Positions 11,706-26,178 of a DNA stretch of 64,000 nt are shown in pieces. How positions within the stretch are numbered: the stretch's first letter is position 1; the number at the start of each line of letters is the position of its first letter. The notes under the pieces are model-generated. The model did not search any database and was not told the origin of the DNA. It saw nothing but the letters and a program-made list of their open reading frames with translations. The stretch lies in contig NW_019211454.1 of assembly GCF_002443255.2 (NCBI RefSeq), positions 59,717,601 to 59,781,600 of the forward strand, written 5' to 3'. A program made the translations under genes and the position numbers. The DNA comes from Varroa destructor. Taxonomy: Eukaryota; Arthropoda; Arachnida; Mesostigmata; Varroidae.

Positions 11706-14700
11706 ACGCGTCGTAAGTGGCGGCCATATAATAAACGGTCTTTTACACAAAACGATGGCTGACATGAATTTTTGTCGATTTGTGCGTCGCGATAATATGG
11801 ACCAACCACAACACATAATTGAATGAAAAAATAATAAAAATCTAAAAGTGATTTATCGACCCTTAGACAATTTAAGAGACGTTGACCTCTATCAAATGCT
11901 TTGGAATAACTATCCTGGAGGGTATACTGTGCCGGAAGCGTAAATAGACATTCAGTCACCATCTAAACTAAGCCCTAAGGCTGGGTTGATAGGGGCATTT
12001 GTTGCTGCCAATGAAATAAGTATTGTATGCACAGTGTGATTATAGAATGGGTTTTAGTATTCCGATAGGGAGAATTTTGCGAAAGCCTATCCGAGAACGT
12101 ATCCTGTCTACAAACTAAAGGTTCATCCATTTGTGACGATGAAAAACCTTTTATCCTTGATGGAAAGGTGGATTTGAAACCCATTTAATCAGTGAAGCGG
12201 TTTTTTTGTTTACTTCACACACTTTACAACACAAACATGAATGATTTTTCGATGAACTATTTCGTTTTGTGTATTTTCAGACGGCAGGCGACCATATACA
12301 TGCTACCTGTGTTCTGATCGAACAACTTTCTCTGTGGCGGCCTGCCAATTACCTTTTCCGATGCTCAACTAAAAAGCAGCAGCAGTATTCAACTCTTTTT
12401 AGTATTTAAAGTTGAATAAAGCTTAAATAAAAAGCCTGTAAAATACAACTTATTTTTTACCCGTTCCATGTTATAGCTGTAATTTTAATAATTTGTAAAT
12501 TTTGAAAATTTAGTGAATTTTTCGAAATTGCAAGAACTTCGTAAAAGTTCGATACTATTAAATATCTAACCTATTTCAACACAAAACAGAAAATAAACAA
12601 AAAAAAAACAACGTTCTATCACAGATTCATCCGAGATACGTACGTAATTCATCGCATTTAATCCACTGCATGATGCCGCCGGTCGCCAATCTGATGCAGG
12701 GAGTGGAAGACTTGACATTGAAAATGACTACGCGATAACCATATATTAAGCACGTCTTTTGGATTCTTTAGATCAGAATCATGAATCAGTACTATGAAAG
12801 TGAGACGGACTTCAAAGTGATCCCGTTAACTCTGAATAACAGGCAGAGGTTACATGCCCTTACTTCTCAAATAAACTACAACTTTTCAAGTTACTCGAAA
12901 TCAGCCCTATAATGCGCAGTATAACTGGATGTACGACGAATCTTTAGCCTAGCCAGCTGGCTTGGTAATATATCACTCTGATGTATCGCCTTCTGTAAGC
13001 GTAATTACAGCGCTTTCTCGAATGCATTTTTTCAATGACTGGCTTTTCGCACGAAGTACGATACTATCATACGATAACGTATGTTCATTATTAGATAGTA
13101 TATCATTGATAATATACTAAGCAATAATAATAACAGTGCTCTATATAGTCGCACTTCTGCTCTGTTGTTTTTAGTTGATAATTTTTTCGAAAATGAAACA
13201 ACTATTGTGGATCCCTATGTATATATATGTGTGTGACTATGTAGAAGAGTAGACTGGTATACTTTTTTCCATCTCATAACAGCGGTCGTTGTCCGGTCAA
13301 AACGGTCGTCCATTATTCAAAAGAATCCAACTGTACCGCTGATCTATGTTATGTTAGATGTAGGAAACTTTTACTCTTTTTACGGATTCACTCTATAATT
13401 AGTTGCACGAGGCAAACTAAAATGATTTGTAACGGGTATGTGGAACAAATGCGACCAATATTGAACCTAAGAACAAAATCAACCAGAAGGTTTCTTCCTA
13501 TAGCAAGTATAGTTTAGGATGCTGCCATGGAAGCATGTCAAACAAATAAACCGTGCAGCTTCACTAGATTTGATACACAAAACAAAACGAACAATCAGCA
13601 CTCGCTGTGCTCAGCATCGCACGACCTCATTTCGGCTGTTAACTTCAAAATTCACTATTCACGACCTCGGCGGTTAAGAAATAATGAAATAGAGAGATCA
13701 CTCGTTGAGTTCATTGGGTAAAACTATTTATGGGAATCACCTTTATATTTGTAGCGTTTTTACACAGCTAACCAACAGATCTTATATAGATTAGGCAATA
13801 CAAGCCCAAATACTCATACATAGTTACACTTAGTTTTTATTTCAGCTGCTCTTTATCGGCTCCTGTGCAATATCTTAGAGGTTTTTTCCTCCTTTCGTAG
13901 CTATACGATAACATAATAGTAACAGAATTTATTGAAAATAGGAGGCGTGATCGAACGTTGTCACAATCCAATTCTGCTCCGTTCTTTCAAGATGTAAGGG
14001 GTTCAGAGTGTGATTGCAATAGTCAGCTTTTCAAGGAAGGTCTTCCATATACATATCGCTAATATGTACTCATGTGTCTAAAGCTGTTTCACGTAGTCAT
14101 GTCACATATACAGAGTAACAGGTAGGGACCAGTTGGGGGAAGCGGGCAAAATGCTACTTGTGTTAGCTAAAACGAGGATCCGCACTTTTGTCTAAGCCAA
14201 GCAACAAGTAAAACTCTCGGCGTCAATATTCCTAAGCTATCGCCTAGCGATAGAATACGCCTGAAGTTGCCCGTTCGATAGTTTTCTGTCGAAGCAACTA
14301 CTTTTTAGAAGTAGAAATCGCACGAATATTGTTATTACTCAGGGATTATATGCAATTTACTTTAACAATCCACAATCGAATAACATAGACTGAGCTTTTA
14401 CAACTAGATAACGCATAATAACATCTGCGCATCGAAGCACACTTTGGTTCATCGCCCCCGTAACTTTGACACGATACACACACTGGACAATGGATTTAGA
14501 GCCGGCAAATTAATTAGTACAGTCGTAAAAAAGTACTCTGCCCTATAACGAATAGAAAGAATAACTTCGAATTCACTGTAACACAAGGGTGATTCGTACG
14601 TATTCACTGTTACCCTAAGAAATTCAAAACGAAGAGTTATGATTGTACGTCGTCGCATAGCTAGCTCTGCGTTTAGGCAGTATGTCACTGTTGGATTGGA

Positions 14701-17700
14701 ACGTATATTACACCGTTTGGTAACCATTTACAGCGCTAAATATCCCATTAAAAAGCTAAACTGTTTGGTTTGCAAGCTGATTCGTTTATCTAATTAGTCC
14801 GGGCTATGTTCGGACAGGGCGGAGGGGTGGAAGTTGAGCCTTATCGTAGTGTTTGAGCTATTCAAGTGAAGCTGTTTGTTTCTTTCAATGCAACATTGCC
14901 TAATTACTTACTTAGTTTCTGCATTTAGCTAGCTAAAACAGAAGCAAAGTGGCTGCCGTTTTCCTTATTCAAAAGTACCGGCACGTTGCAAATCAAGGAT
15001 TCTCGTTCATTCTGTCACAGCATAGCCATAACTGGACTAAGATGAGCGTTAATAAGAGGTGCCGGATTGAGAATTTTCAAGCTGAAACGTTATATTCCAC
15101 AGCATTGTCAACCCGACATAACGTACAATATTCAATATAATTTATCTCGTGTCATGGCTTGTTTCGAATAGTCGAAAATAGGGCGCATGAATTGGTCAAA
15201 AGGATGATGGCCTCAAAGGTTAATTACAGACGAGCGAAACGCCCTTAGACCACTACTTTTCAAATTAGGCTTAAATTATGTTGGCCAGGTGTAACCACCC
15301 CGTGTAGATAACCTGCAGGGGTCCAACTGACCCCTTCTGCCGGGAGCGCTACCTATAGCAATGTTCAATGTACATCCTCCACCGTCGCAGTCATAACTGC
15401 GTCATGGATGAGACAAATCCTGAGCCAAGTTTATGTTTCACGCTAACTATCGAACAAATGATTAATTAGAAACCTAAATGCTAAAAAAAAGTACGACACA
15501 GTATATTGCTATTGACGGCAACGGTGTATTTCGTGCGAATTCAACTCAGGCTAACAGTCCCCTGCTCTATCGGAAAGTTCGAAATACAATAGGCCTTCAA
15601 AATCAGGACTTAAATGTTTCTAGTTTGAAGTTCTAGTGAAGAATTACAGTAGTGTACTGGAATTTAGGTGGACTCGGTGAACTCTAGAAAAACGCGAATC
15701 TAACATTTAAGTAAGGCAAGCTAGTTATGAGTAACTCGATCAGCCTTATTATTACTGATCCTTTGCATCCCGTCTTTTTCCTTCTTGGTCGGATACCACT
15801 GTATGTTTTCCGCGGTATCTTCTACTTTGAAACAGTAATGTAGATTTTTGCTTTTTTTTCTGACTACCGACCACTAAGCCGATACGGAAGCTAAAAGGTG
15901 TTTTTGCAATTATGATTTAGGGTAACTTTTTCGGTAACATACATCTACAAAGAAGAACTATTTAGCGCAAGGCAAATCGAAGTAGCACACAAAATTGTCA
16001 TCCTCTATTTACATATCTTTGGAAAAATATTTCGAATAATATGCTTAACATAAAACACGGGTACTGTGGTCACACGATTTTATACCAGCTAATCCTCAAT
16101 GCACATAACGATAGCATGGCGCGAAAGTTCGGATCCTGTCGAACAGCGACTGTACACTTCTTACCAGGTCTTATTCATTGGACTGTTTTGTGCGCGGCAC
16201 AAGTGACTCCGCTGGGGACATCATGCAAAGACGTAACCGTCGAGCTTCGTTGATGAGCTCCCCATCACTCCAGGTGACGACCTCTACCGAAGTGTCAATG
16301 TGAAAGCTAATCAATCACTTCACTATAATACTACCGGCAATAATAATAAACGTCTGCTCAGCTGAATGTACCCAGTATGACGCGAAACCGATGCTTCTTC
16401 ATTTGACCACATGTTTAACATTACAATTATTTTACTCACGGGTCTCTCTGGGCTCCCTAAATTCCATAGCCGCCAGAAATTCTAGAGGTTCTTGAGCTGG
16501 TCTGGCGGATAGTTAGGCCAGTTTTTCGAAAGGCTGTCATCTGCCGGGCGAACCTCTTGGCGTCTGAAGCTGGAACGCAGTCTCAAAAGGAAGAAACACG
16601 CTTATTACCATATCAAACTCACGACTCAACGGCAAAATAGATGATCGAGCCTTTAGTAAATAATTGTTGCTATGCTTTGGCCTGCATCGCAGTGCACGTT
16701 CAATAGAGCGACACGTTTTTACCCACTGAACATTTTCAGTAATGAAAGGTTTGATTATGATTGTACGTACTCAACTCAAAAGAGGCTCAAAGTGTTGCCA
16801 GTATGATATGTGGTCCAAGTCAAAACTCAATCAATGTAGGAAGAAAATAATAGTGGTAATACTGCTTAGCTAACAACTTTCCTCCGTTCCTTGAAGTTTG
16901 TTGGTGTTCGTCAAAATTCTATTGCGATGCATTATCAAGCATTAATACAGTCGTCCCTATACGACCGTCGGTTACAGCTTTCGTCGTAAATTTTTCTCTC
17001 TACTTCCACGGTCCGGTCGTTATGGTCGTTAAAACTATAGCAACAACTTTCATCGCACAGCAACCTCGTGCTGTCACGTGGCTTGTGCCAAAAGAACATA
17101 TAGGGTCGATAATTGAAGTTCGAAGTCTCGGAATAAAACTTAATTTAAAAGCTTAATTCAACCTAAAGAGAGCTGGGTTTTGTTCAAATCGTGGCTGCTT
17201 AAGACGATGTGTGAATATTCCAGTGAAAAATCGATACCAGACTATCTCTTAGTGTGCTCTAAGGTCATATTGGACAATGTCTACGTCATAGGCCGTCATG
17301 ATTCCTTCTCGACTCAAAAATGTTGTGTCATATCTCGAAGTGACACGCAGTAAAACGGTTTGTCAGAAACGGTCAGAACAATGAAAACAACGGCTTAGAA
17401 TACTCATTACGTCTTGTCAGCGATGACTCGATAGGTCTATGGATTGGAAATGAACGGGAAACTTTCTGCACTAGGACGTAAGGGTTAGAAAATACGAAAG
17501 CGGTATGCTTCCGACAAATTGAGCTTTTTTCCGAAGAAGAACGCGGCCATCTTGAGGAAAATTAGTAACGTTTCACGGAAATTTGATTTACTCGACTCGA
17601 ATAATGCCAAATACTGCTCGCTAAGAACCGCATTCGTACGTGGATCGTTTTGTTTCGTGCGCATTCATATCGAAATAAAAGCCGTCTAAGTGTACATTTT

Positions 17701-19509
17701 AATTTTCAAAATCTCCCGCTAACTTCCGCTGCACCAAAGACTAGACTCAAAATATCTTAGGGTCAAGCTGAGATCAACAAATGATTTACAAATGGAATAT
17801 TAGAAAACGTTGCAATGCATTACATTAGCAGAGTTAACCGTGCAACGAACGAGCGGCCTAGCAGCTAGACTCGTGTATTCTCGTCCCTTCAATACTTTGA
17901 TAGAATTGATTGTGCTGCTCTTCTAAGCCTGAATAAAGTTTTTGTTTTGATGTGGATTTCTTGCAAAAACAAAAAAACTGAGTTCAGGTGAGCTATGACA
18001 ACATGAGTGGCTAACGCAGCTAAACGCAATTCATCGACACCATTATTAATCCTCGACAAATGAATATTCGAAAAGCAGAATCATTGAATTAGGCGTAAGT
18101 ACCAACGGAGAAGTATCTGCCTATTAAAATGTCTCTTTTTTTGAATTTCTTTGATGAAAAGGGTTGCATATAAGACAATGCGGGTGTCGCTTGTTTAATG
18201 TCGGTGCAAAAATCGTAATTGTTAAGAGCCCTGTCATCTTGTTGGCTACACAGCTGAGAGGGATCAAAGAAAACCGTAAATTTCTTACGCATAGTTTGGT
18301 ATTTCTTAAATATTATATTCTTATATATTCTTAAATATTAACAGTTTGCTACTAATTACGGTCAGTTAGATAACATCTCTTCTTTAATTACGCTCGCCTA
18401 GAGTTGGCATCGCATCTACCGAAAGATGCAGAGCAAGATTGTTCTCTTTTTTTGTCGTTATCGTCATTTATTATTCAAGTTATGGAGGTAGGTTTCTATG
18501 TCTATGAAGCACTATTTGATTTAGCTTGCATTTAAAAATCCTGAAGTTATCAACTCGGCATAATTTTATTTGGTCAGTCTGTGTCAAGCCCTTTGATGCT
18601 GTTCTTCATGATTTGTTTGCCGGTCCCAGAAAAATCATATTCGAATCAAATTTATGTACGTGCTTCATCCATGTTTAAAGATGTACACAACATAGCATAA
18701 ATTCCGAAAAAAAAAAATCTTCATTCGCTCCGGTTTTGCTTTTATGTGTTGTGGTTATGTTCTTGATCCTTACATTTACTATATCCGCTTATGGAATATT
18801 GAAAATTGATCCTTGGAACCTAACCAGACATGTCCTGCAAAGAACGTCGTTGTTTATTATTGCGTCATTGCGCAGTGAAAATATGTTGTGAATAACTACT
18901 GTTTATTTTTGAGGCTGTTATTTAAGGTAACCTAATTACACCGACAAAAGCTGATATTTTTTTTTGTTGAAAGACAATGATGTTCTGCCTGAGTGGCAGA
19001 AAAACGAGTCTGAAGCATACTCAACGAGCGGGAATCTGATGTAACATTATGACCTTGGATCATATTCCTTTGTTGTTAACTTCTGAATTAAAAAGCATTG
19101 GCTCAACTTCTCGTTTCTGCAACCTTACCAAGACTACTGCTCGCCAACTACTCCCAAATGTTTAGGTCGTGTAGTACAATGCATATGGAAATACCTTCCA
19201 TTGAAGCTGCGGGCTTTGTAGCGCGGCGGTTGGCACGTTCAAATTTCGCGCGCTTTGACGCTGACTAGTGCTCTCTCTGTCGCCATCTTAGCTAACGACA
19301 CTACCTTTCACTGCGCTCCTCGCTTTGAGCATGCGCACCCAAACAAACTCAGTCGTTAGCTGGGAGGAATCTCCGATACTCCGATGCTTTACCAGTCCCT
19401 GTCTGTAGTATAGTGAGTGCGTTTTCAATAATTTTTTCATCGTTTTCTCATGGTTTTTCATTGTTTTTCATCAACTGTTTAATTGTTCTCTCAAAAATTT
19501 TCCCTTTGC

Positions 19510-19575
19510 TTGTGTGCGTGTGTGTGTGTATGTGTGTGTGTGTGTGCGTACGTGCGTGCATGCGTGCATGCGTGC
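19510..19575 (+). repeat. (GT)n/(GTGC)n compound repeat
   Basis: TG units pass into GTGC/GCAT units; alternating purine-pyrimidine throughout. Confidence 0.9.
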
Positions 19576-19924
19576 CTACAGTGTGCCGTGTGCCCTGTGG
19601 ACAAGCGGGTGTCCATCCCGCGTAAGTTTCTCCTGGTAGCCTGACGTGCTGTTATATGAATTTTGTGTGAGGATAGCGCGGATCGACCGGTCACCCCAGG
19701 CAGAGGGTAATGGGGCAGAGGTCAGAGGCTGGCGAAAAAATTCCGCTGCTAACAAATTACGTGGGCCCAACGACAGACTAGTATTACAATTTGCTGTTAG
19801 TTCCGACTAGATAACGTCGGGCAATTGGCGCTTGCGGTTTTCGTGAACGGTAGCTAGCGCCTTTCTTTAACGAGCTCCGTTAGCTACCGCTGCTTCACTA
19901 TCGGGCTAATAATGCTTCAGAGTG

Positions 19925-19952
<28 letters not shown>
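19925..19952 (+). repeat. (GCA)9 triplet repeat
   Basis: About nine uninterrupted GCA units. Confidence 0.93.
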
Positions 19953-19957
<5 letters not shown>

Positions 19958-20932
19958 TCTATTTATTAGAGTCGTCATTATTGCAGCAGCCGGGCTAGGC
20001 TGAGCCGAATGTTCTCTCAGCAGCTGATTGATGGTTATTTGCTTGATCGTCAAAGCTGTTGATCCGCTGCGGACCCTACTATTGCCCGTACTACTGATTG
20101 TGTCGTTCGTTGTTACTTATCTATGTTGTCGTTGTTCGGTGTGTGCCGTTCATTGTTCACCACTGGCCGCCGCGCTTAAATAAATGAACGAAGGGTCGAG
20201 CTCCGCTGCTGCTGTGGCAGCGACGGCTTTCGGCCCGTGTTTTTTCTCGTGATGATACTAATGCTGATGATAATGATGCTGCCGCTGGTGATGATGCCGA
20301 TGTAAGAGAAGTTTACACATATTCATTTGTGTGTGATAAATGTTCTTTTTCTTGTAGCTTTAAAGCATTTATTATTACATATGTGTCTGTTTATTTGAAA
20401 GAAGGAACACGATCATTAGTCGAAACGAGTGTCTGAGCACAGTTTGCCGTCACTGCAGTGACCTCTACAATTGCAACTGCTACCTGTAAATAGGGCTACG
20501 GTCGATTGTCGTCTGCACCAACAACTACTCGTTAAAACTACAACAACCTATTCTATAGCACATTAACGTATTGCTCGTTGACTAGCGCTATTCGTTGGCC
20601 CCGATGATGACCCGCATTGGGGACTAAGTTCTGCGTTTTTCTCCGACCTATAAGCCATGCTGGTGGTATGGTGATATTGATAGTGCTATAATGTTACGAT
20701 CAGTTTGTGTGTGAACGCCGACGGAGCGTAGTGGTTTGTGTGTCTTCCTGTCCTATGGCGCGTGCTGGTGAGCTGTAGGCAGGCTTCCCCATTCACCAGG
20801 CCTGCTCTGTGGGTGTAGGCGCAAGAGGCTACGGCGGGGCTGGCTACGTAATGCTTCGTTACCTGGTTCACAAAGAGCAGTCCTACGGTGTGCTGTTTTC
20901 CCTACCAAGCTCGATTGAGCGATGTTTCTGTT

Positions 20933-21023
20933 GATGTGTGTATAGTGTGTGTGTCTTCGTGTGTGTGTGTGTGAGCGTCTGTGTGTGAGCGTGTGTGTGT
21001 GAGCGTGTGTATATGTATGTGTG
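20933..21023 (+). repeat. GT-rich minisatellite-like tract
   Basis: GT runs are punctuated by a repeated GAGCGT unit (about three copies), then an ATATGTATGT tail. Confidence 0.85.
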
Positions 21024-21430
21024 CTTCTATTTGCGTGAGTGCGTCTTGCCACGGGCTCCTGCGTTGGTAGCACGTTGACGACGAGGCTCCGCTCCACTCC
21101 TGATTCCCATGATGCGCCGTCATCGTGGAGAAGGAGGAGTACAAGCGACAGCAGCAGCATCAGCAGTTGTGGAGGAACTCCACAGCATAACTTTCTATCC
21201 GCTGTCGTGGTCGTTGCTGTTGTTACTATTATGTACTACCATTGCAGTGAGTGCGGTATCGCGTTTGTGACTTTGGCCTACAGTGAGTGACAAGTACGTC
21301 AGCGTTGTGGCGCGCCGCAGTGCATCGTTGTTTCGATTTAGCGCTCACGTTAAACAACAGTCGTACTGGCTCGATGGTGATCTACGATGATATCTCAATC
21401 TCGTTCTTTCCACAAGCCGTTGTAAAGAAT

Positions 21431-21470
21431 ACACACACGTGCACGCACACGCACGCACGCACGCACGCGC
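21431..21470 (+). repeat. (CA)n/(CGCA)n compound repeat
   Basis: A short CA run is followed by CGCA tetranucleotides, an alternating purine-pyrimidine sequence. Confidence 0.9.
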
Positions 21471-22854
21471 TACAGTTGGTCTAGCGAGTTAATGGCGATA
21501 TGTAAGGACAACAGGAGACAACAGCAGTGATGTGAGCTAATGGATCTAAGGGGAAAGTGCGAGTAGAGGAATGAAGAATGCAGCGAGATAAACCTGCCTA
21601 TCTGTTCATTGCTGTTATCGATATCTATTTGTGTATCGCGTCTCCTTTTCAGTGGCTGTGTTATCCAATACTGTTCCCTTCGGGAGCGGCGGCAGCGGTA
21701 CAAAGGTGATTGTGTGCAGTATTCTGTCTCCGTTCACATTATTTTTATTCGAAATCGTGGTATTGTGATTCGTGTTACTGCTCCTGCTACCATTGCAATT
21801 TCTGAGTGCTTCTCTACGAGCGTCAGCAATGCGCGTTGTTAACGTGAAAATCGGCGTGTGCATTTGTGATGCGAAAGCGTACGCCGTCCGGTTCAATTGT
21901 GTACCATTTTCTCCGTTTGTGCAAAAAGAAAGACGAGTAACGACGTTAAAAAGTACTGGTTAGATGATTCTTCGATTATACCTAATTATAATATGCCCTA
22001 ATGCATAATCCTTATTTGTCTCTTTGGCGTAATTTTTTACAACGACGAAAAGCGGCATAGCGGTAGTTGCATGCAATGACAACGACGTTCTGTCGAATCC
22101 GTTGCAATACGTCAACGATAGCGATGATGGTGCAGTGCACTCGTTGCTTGCATCGGTGAGCCATTTCAAATACGCGCCACGATAGATGTTCCTTGTGCGC
22201 TATCTGCAGCCGCTGATGCCGTTACCGTCGCTCCCGTTGCAGACTAGTTCCGAGAGGGAACACAGTTTGTACAACTTGATGTTGGATGAAAACGTTAGAT
22301 GTCTGGAATGGCGATGAAAGAGGCACGGGAAGCGGTCTGAGTGAGTAGTAAGATGGCAGCTTTTCGTGCCCCCTCGTTTTCTTGGCTGAGAAAATGAGCC
22401 GAGGTACTGCTACCACTTAAGCCGGATCTCCGACTTCGATTTGCGACGCTCGTCCAAGATAATTTCTTGGTTCGTATCCGAACGCTACTACCATTTCGCT
22501 GTCGTTGTCGCTGCTGCTGCCGTCGCCATCGTCATTCACCAGGGGACAGGGGCAGCTTGGTGCTGCAGTGCGGCTGCCGGAGGGCGAGGGCGACCATGTT
22601 TTCCCTCTGTGAACACTGATCGTTGTATAGTAGAGTAACTCGTTGGTAGACAGAGTCACTAGCTGCCTTGTGTGGCGTTGTGTAGCCGGCTGCTGCCGAT
22701 GGTCGTCGCGATGGCTGCTATTCACTACCGCCAGGTTCTCTGCCTGTCTGCCATTCAGTCTGCTCCTGTTGCCCCTTCACTTCTTCATTCACTCCGCACC
22801 GCACCTCCGATAATACACAAAGGTAGCAGCGGCGACGGTGATGGTAGTTCACCA

Positions 22855-23230
22855 GGTAACCCCCTCAACCTCGGCTTTCCCCTAGTTTCCGCACAATACC
22901 CGTCCTCCCACTGTATTCCTGCCTTTTGCCGCCATCGCACTCTTGTCCCTATCAGCCTCTTTCCCCCTTTCACAAGAGCACCATCGCCAGCAGGGTTTCC
23001 TCTAGTCCACGACGAACTTCTCCTTGATATGTGACGCGTCTCTCCTCTTTCTCGCGTTCCTCTTCCCTCTCCCGCGTGACTTCTTCTTTTTGAACCGACT
23101 CTAATTCCTCCCAGATCTCGCGCGCAGCCAAAGCCTTCTCCAGCTGCAGTTTCGCGCTCCATCTCGCGCTCCACTAGTGCTAGCACCACCACCAACACTA
23201 GGCCCCCCTTTCCCTCCTTCCTCCTGCTGT
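22855..23230 (+). other. Pyrimidine-rich stretch (C/T on plus strand)
   Basis: Many C/T runs on the plus strand, such as CTCTTTCCCCCTTTC and GCCCCCCTTTCCCTCC. The minus strand is correspondingly purine-rich and yields an Arg/Gly/Glu-rich open frame. This is compositional and not called as coding. Confidence 0.7.
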
Positions 23231-23789
23231 CCGCTACACCGGCGGCGACATAGCGGTCAGCACGCCGCCTGTGGGGTTCTTGAGGCAGGCACGCTGATGT
23301 GGACTCCAGAACTCGAGTAGAGTAGAATAAGCTTCTCTGGCGAAGTGAAGTGGAATAACGGCAAGCTGTCTAGCTGCTAGCTGGCTGACACAGGATATAC
23401 GTCGGTGGCTGAACGCGGTTGGGCTACTTTGCTTCGTTGCTGGTTCGCTTACACAGCTCCGCTCCCAGGGGTTAGTCGAAGGAGGCGAAGGGCCGCCAAG
23501 TGAAGAAACGTAGTACACAGAGTAAAGGAAGTAGTAGGATGGGAGGGCCAGAGGAAAAGTTAGGGCATACAAGCAGACGAATGGGGTGGCTCTTAGAGCG
23601 CCTCCTGCTGAGGATTCTGCCGGGGCGAAAGGGGTTCTTAAGGGGTCGCGCGGAGCTGGTCTGAGAGGATGGTTTGGGGGGGGTAGTCGTGATCGGAAGG
23701 ATGGGGGAAAAACTCGTCGTGGTGATGGGCGGTAGAGTGGGAGAGGGTTCGGCAGAGGAAGCGAAGACACCACCAGAGGCCGTGCGGCG

Positions 23790-23820
23790 CTGCTGCCGCG
23801 GCGGCGGCGGCGGTGGTAGC
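23790..23820 (+). repeat. (CGG)n-type GC-rich triplets
   Basis: CTGCCGCGG followed by about four CGG units. More degenerate GCC/GCT triplets continue to about 23850. Confidence 0.8.
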
Positions 23821-25560
23821 AGTAGCCGCGGCTGCCTCCGCTGCTTTCGTTGGCGCCGCCGTTGCTACTGCTCTGCCATCGCTTTGGTCTCCCGAGGCGC
23901 AGCAGCAAGAGCGCAGCCGCTCGAGCAGCACAGCCGCGCCAGTCAGATAGCCTGGACCTCTGCCTCTGGGCCTGTTACCCCACCAACTATCCAAACCGAC
24001 CAACACCGACCGAGCCTGATGTAACCACTACAACTACCGCCATACCGTCACCGACTGTCGACTGATGACCGTCGATCGTCGACGCAACAAAAAAAAGTAC
24101 TGAACTCAATCCTACCAAGCTCACCGCCGGTCAACCATCCGACGGATGTTCCGCCGGACAAACTCCAGTCTCTTTTAATTCCCTCAAGTTCCGTTCGTTA
24201 TTCGTCCAGTGTCTGTTTGGCGTTTCGTCGTTCGCTCAATATTCAGTGGTGGCCTCAATAACATCAACATCATTTTGTGTGTGGGAGTGCGTCTTTCTCG
24301 AAGTGTAATTGTGTGAGAGTGCAGCAGCTGCATGCAATGGACGGTAGCGTGCGCCAGAACCAGTAATAGCAGAAGCAACAGGAGCAGCAGCATCTCACCA
24401 GCGTACCGCTCTTCTCTTGCTTTTTTCTGCTGGTACTAGTTTCGCCTGACGTCGGCCGTCTCGCGCCGCCTTTCACACCGTCAACGTTAACAACAGCAGC
24501 AGCAGCCACGGCAACGGCAGCGGCAAAATCGTAAAGCGTGCTAGAAGTAGCGGCAATAACAAGCCGATATCAATCCGAGTAAAGCTATTTTAATTAGTTA
24601 TTGAACATACATAGAGAATGGAATTACTTCCGTAAAGACCGGAACTGCTTTCTAGAATCTCTTCGTTATATTGATCATCTCTTTGGAGTGGCTTACTTTG
24701 CCGGTCGTGCACGTCGATCTATGTCCGACAGGGGTACAGCCAGCGTACGCTTCGCGACGAACAACCTGTTCAATGTTTGAGGTGTGAAGCGTGAATCGCA
24801 TGGTTGTCTGAGCCCAATTCCGTGGGTTACGTTCATCTCCAGTAGTTCATTCAGCCCTATTACGCATTTTAAGTTAAGGCTCCGTCTGGACATTCCCTGG
24901 CTATTAACAGAACTTGCTCAATTTCTTGAATGGACTATTGCAATCAATTGTCTCGTATTAGTAATTATCATATGGCTTCTCGGCCCTGTGTGTGCAGACC
25001 GTTTTTTTCTTTGCGACACGGTATCGACAAACATTTGTTGACTATGTATAGTAGCAACCTTTACAGAATAATTAATTAGCTTTCAACAGATAATCGTACC
25101 TGGATCCATTTGATTCATAGGACCATCTGATCGACAAATACTCCGCCTATTATTGTGATCCGCACTGAATCACCGCAGATCCAGTGGTATTCTCCATTTC
25201 ACGGTGGTGAGCCAAGCTAATAATTATAATAGTAATAGTCATAGTACCCAGTGATGCAAAATCTGTCGAATCCAATACTCTCCCACCTCGCTTTATCGTC
25301 CTTATCGTATATACTAAACCTTCCCTCCCGCCTGTCCCTGTCTCCTCGTCCGCACAAACATTCAAAAACGTCAAAGGCAGACAACAGCAACAGCCGCGTA
25401 CTGCGACGCACTTTCAGTAGCTCAAAGTGGTCGCCGTTGTTTTGTCTTGTTTTTAGTGGGCCGTGGGGCACCACTAAAAGCAATAAAAGCCTCGGAGCGG
25501 TGCAAGGGTGCGCAACTGGTGAGTCTGCTCCGGTGGAGCCGGCGCACACCGCAGAAAGCT

Positions 25561-25678
25561 GTTGCCGCCGCCGCTGCTGCTGCTGTCGCCGCCGCCGCCG
25601 CCGCCGCCGCCGCTGCTGCTGCTGCTGCTGCTGCTGTCGCCGCCGCTGCCGCTGCTGCTGTCACCGCCGCCGCTGCTA
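25561..25678 (+). repeat. Compound (GCC)n/(GCT)n triplet tract, about 118 bp
   Basis: Alternating blocks of GCC and GCT units with occasional GTC or TCA. All plus-strand frames stay open across it (Ala, Pro/Leu or Arg/Cys rich), as do minus-strand Ala and Ser/Gly frames. This is exactly what a pure triplet tract does, so it is no evidence for translation. Confidence 0.95.
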
Positions 25679-26178
25679 GTGCTGTCGACTGACTCTGGAG
25701 CCGTTTTGCGGCTCCTAGAGCCTAACAACGTTTTCTGTCATCGCAGTAAAAGAATCGGGCGACCCCTTTGTTACTGCTGACACCGCCTGCTCCGTAGCGG
25801 CGGAAAGCTGCCACAGGAGCTACTGTGGCCGTACTGAACACGCGCCTACTGCTCTGCTGCGGCAGGCCGGTCCAGCCCGCAGTAGCCATTCTGCGCGATG
25901 ATGCTGTACTCGCAGAATCCGCGTGGCTCCGGCGTCGATAAGCATATTCCAAGCTGCAGTTGGCGTAACTAGGTTGGCAAAATATTCATATCGATAAAAA
26001 AGGTTCTTTGTGACGATTCACCTGACGTGCGGCAGCGACATGACATTGGGAAAGGTGTATGATGATACCGGCCTATATGTTGCTCGTTTGCTATACACGC
26101 TGTTTATGTAAAGTGATGCAACCGCTATAAGGCCCAAAGCAGGCGCTGTTCAAGAGTGACATTTAAACCTTTCTTAAG

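Larger units (their letters stand above)
9574..19400. other. Gene-poor upstream region, AT-leaning
   Basis: I see no supported gene. The stretch just upstream of 9573 on the minus strand should contain the Rab promoter and leader. Elsewhere there are only short, motif-free frames, a few hairpins and one AT tract. Confidence 0.5.

Noticed and set aside
16951..17040. CAGTCGTCCCT followed by CGACCGTC-like sequence resembling DNA-transposon ends
   Set aside because: I found no matching inverted end, target duplication or transposase frame; too little to call an element.
23234..23908. 224-codon open frame on the minus strand
   Set aside because: Low-complexity Pro/Ser/Arg/Ala composition in GC-rich DNA, no motif, and overlapping open frames on both strands; a by-product of GC content.
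25447..25692. Poly-alanine frame of 81 codons
   Set aside because: Produced by the GCC/GCT tract; all other plus frames are open as well.
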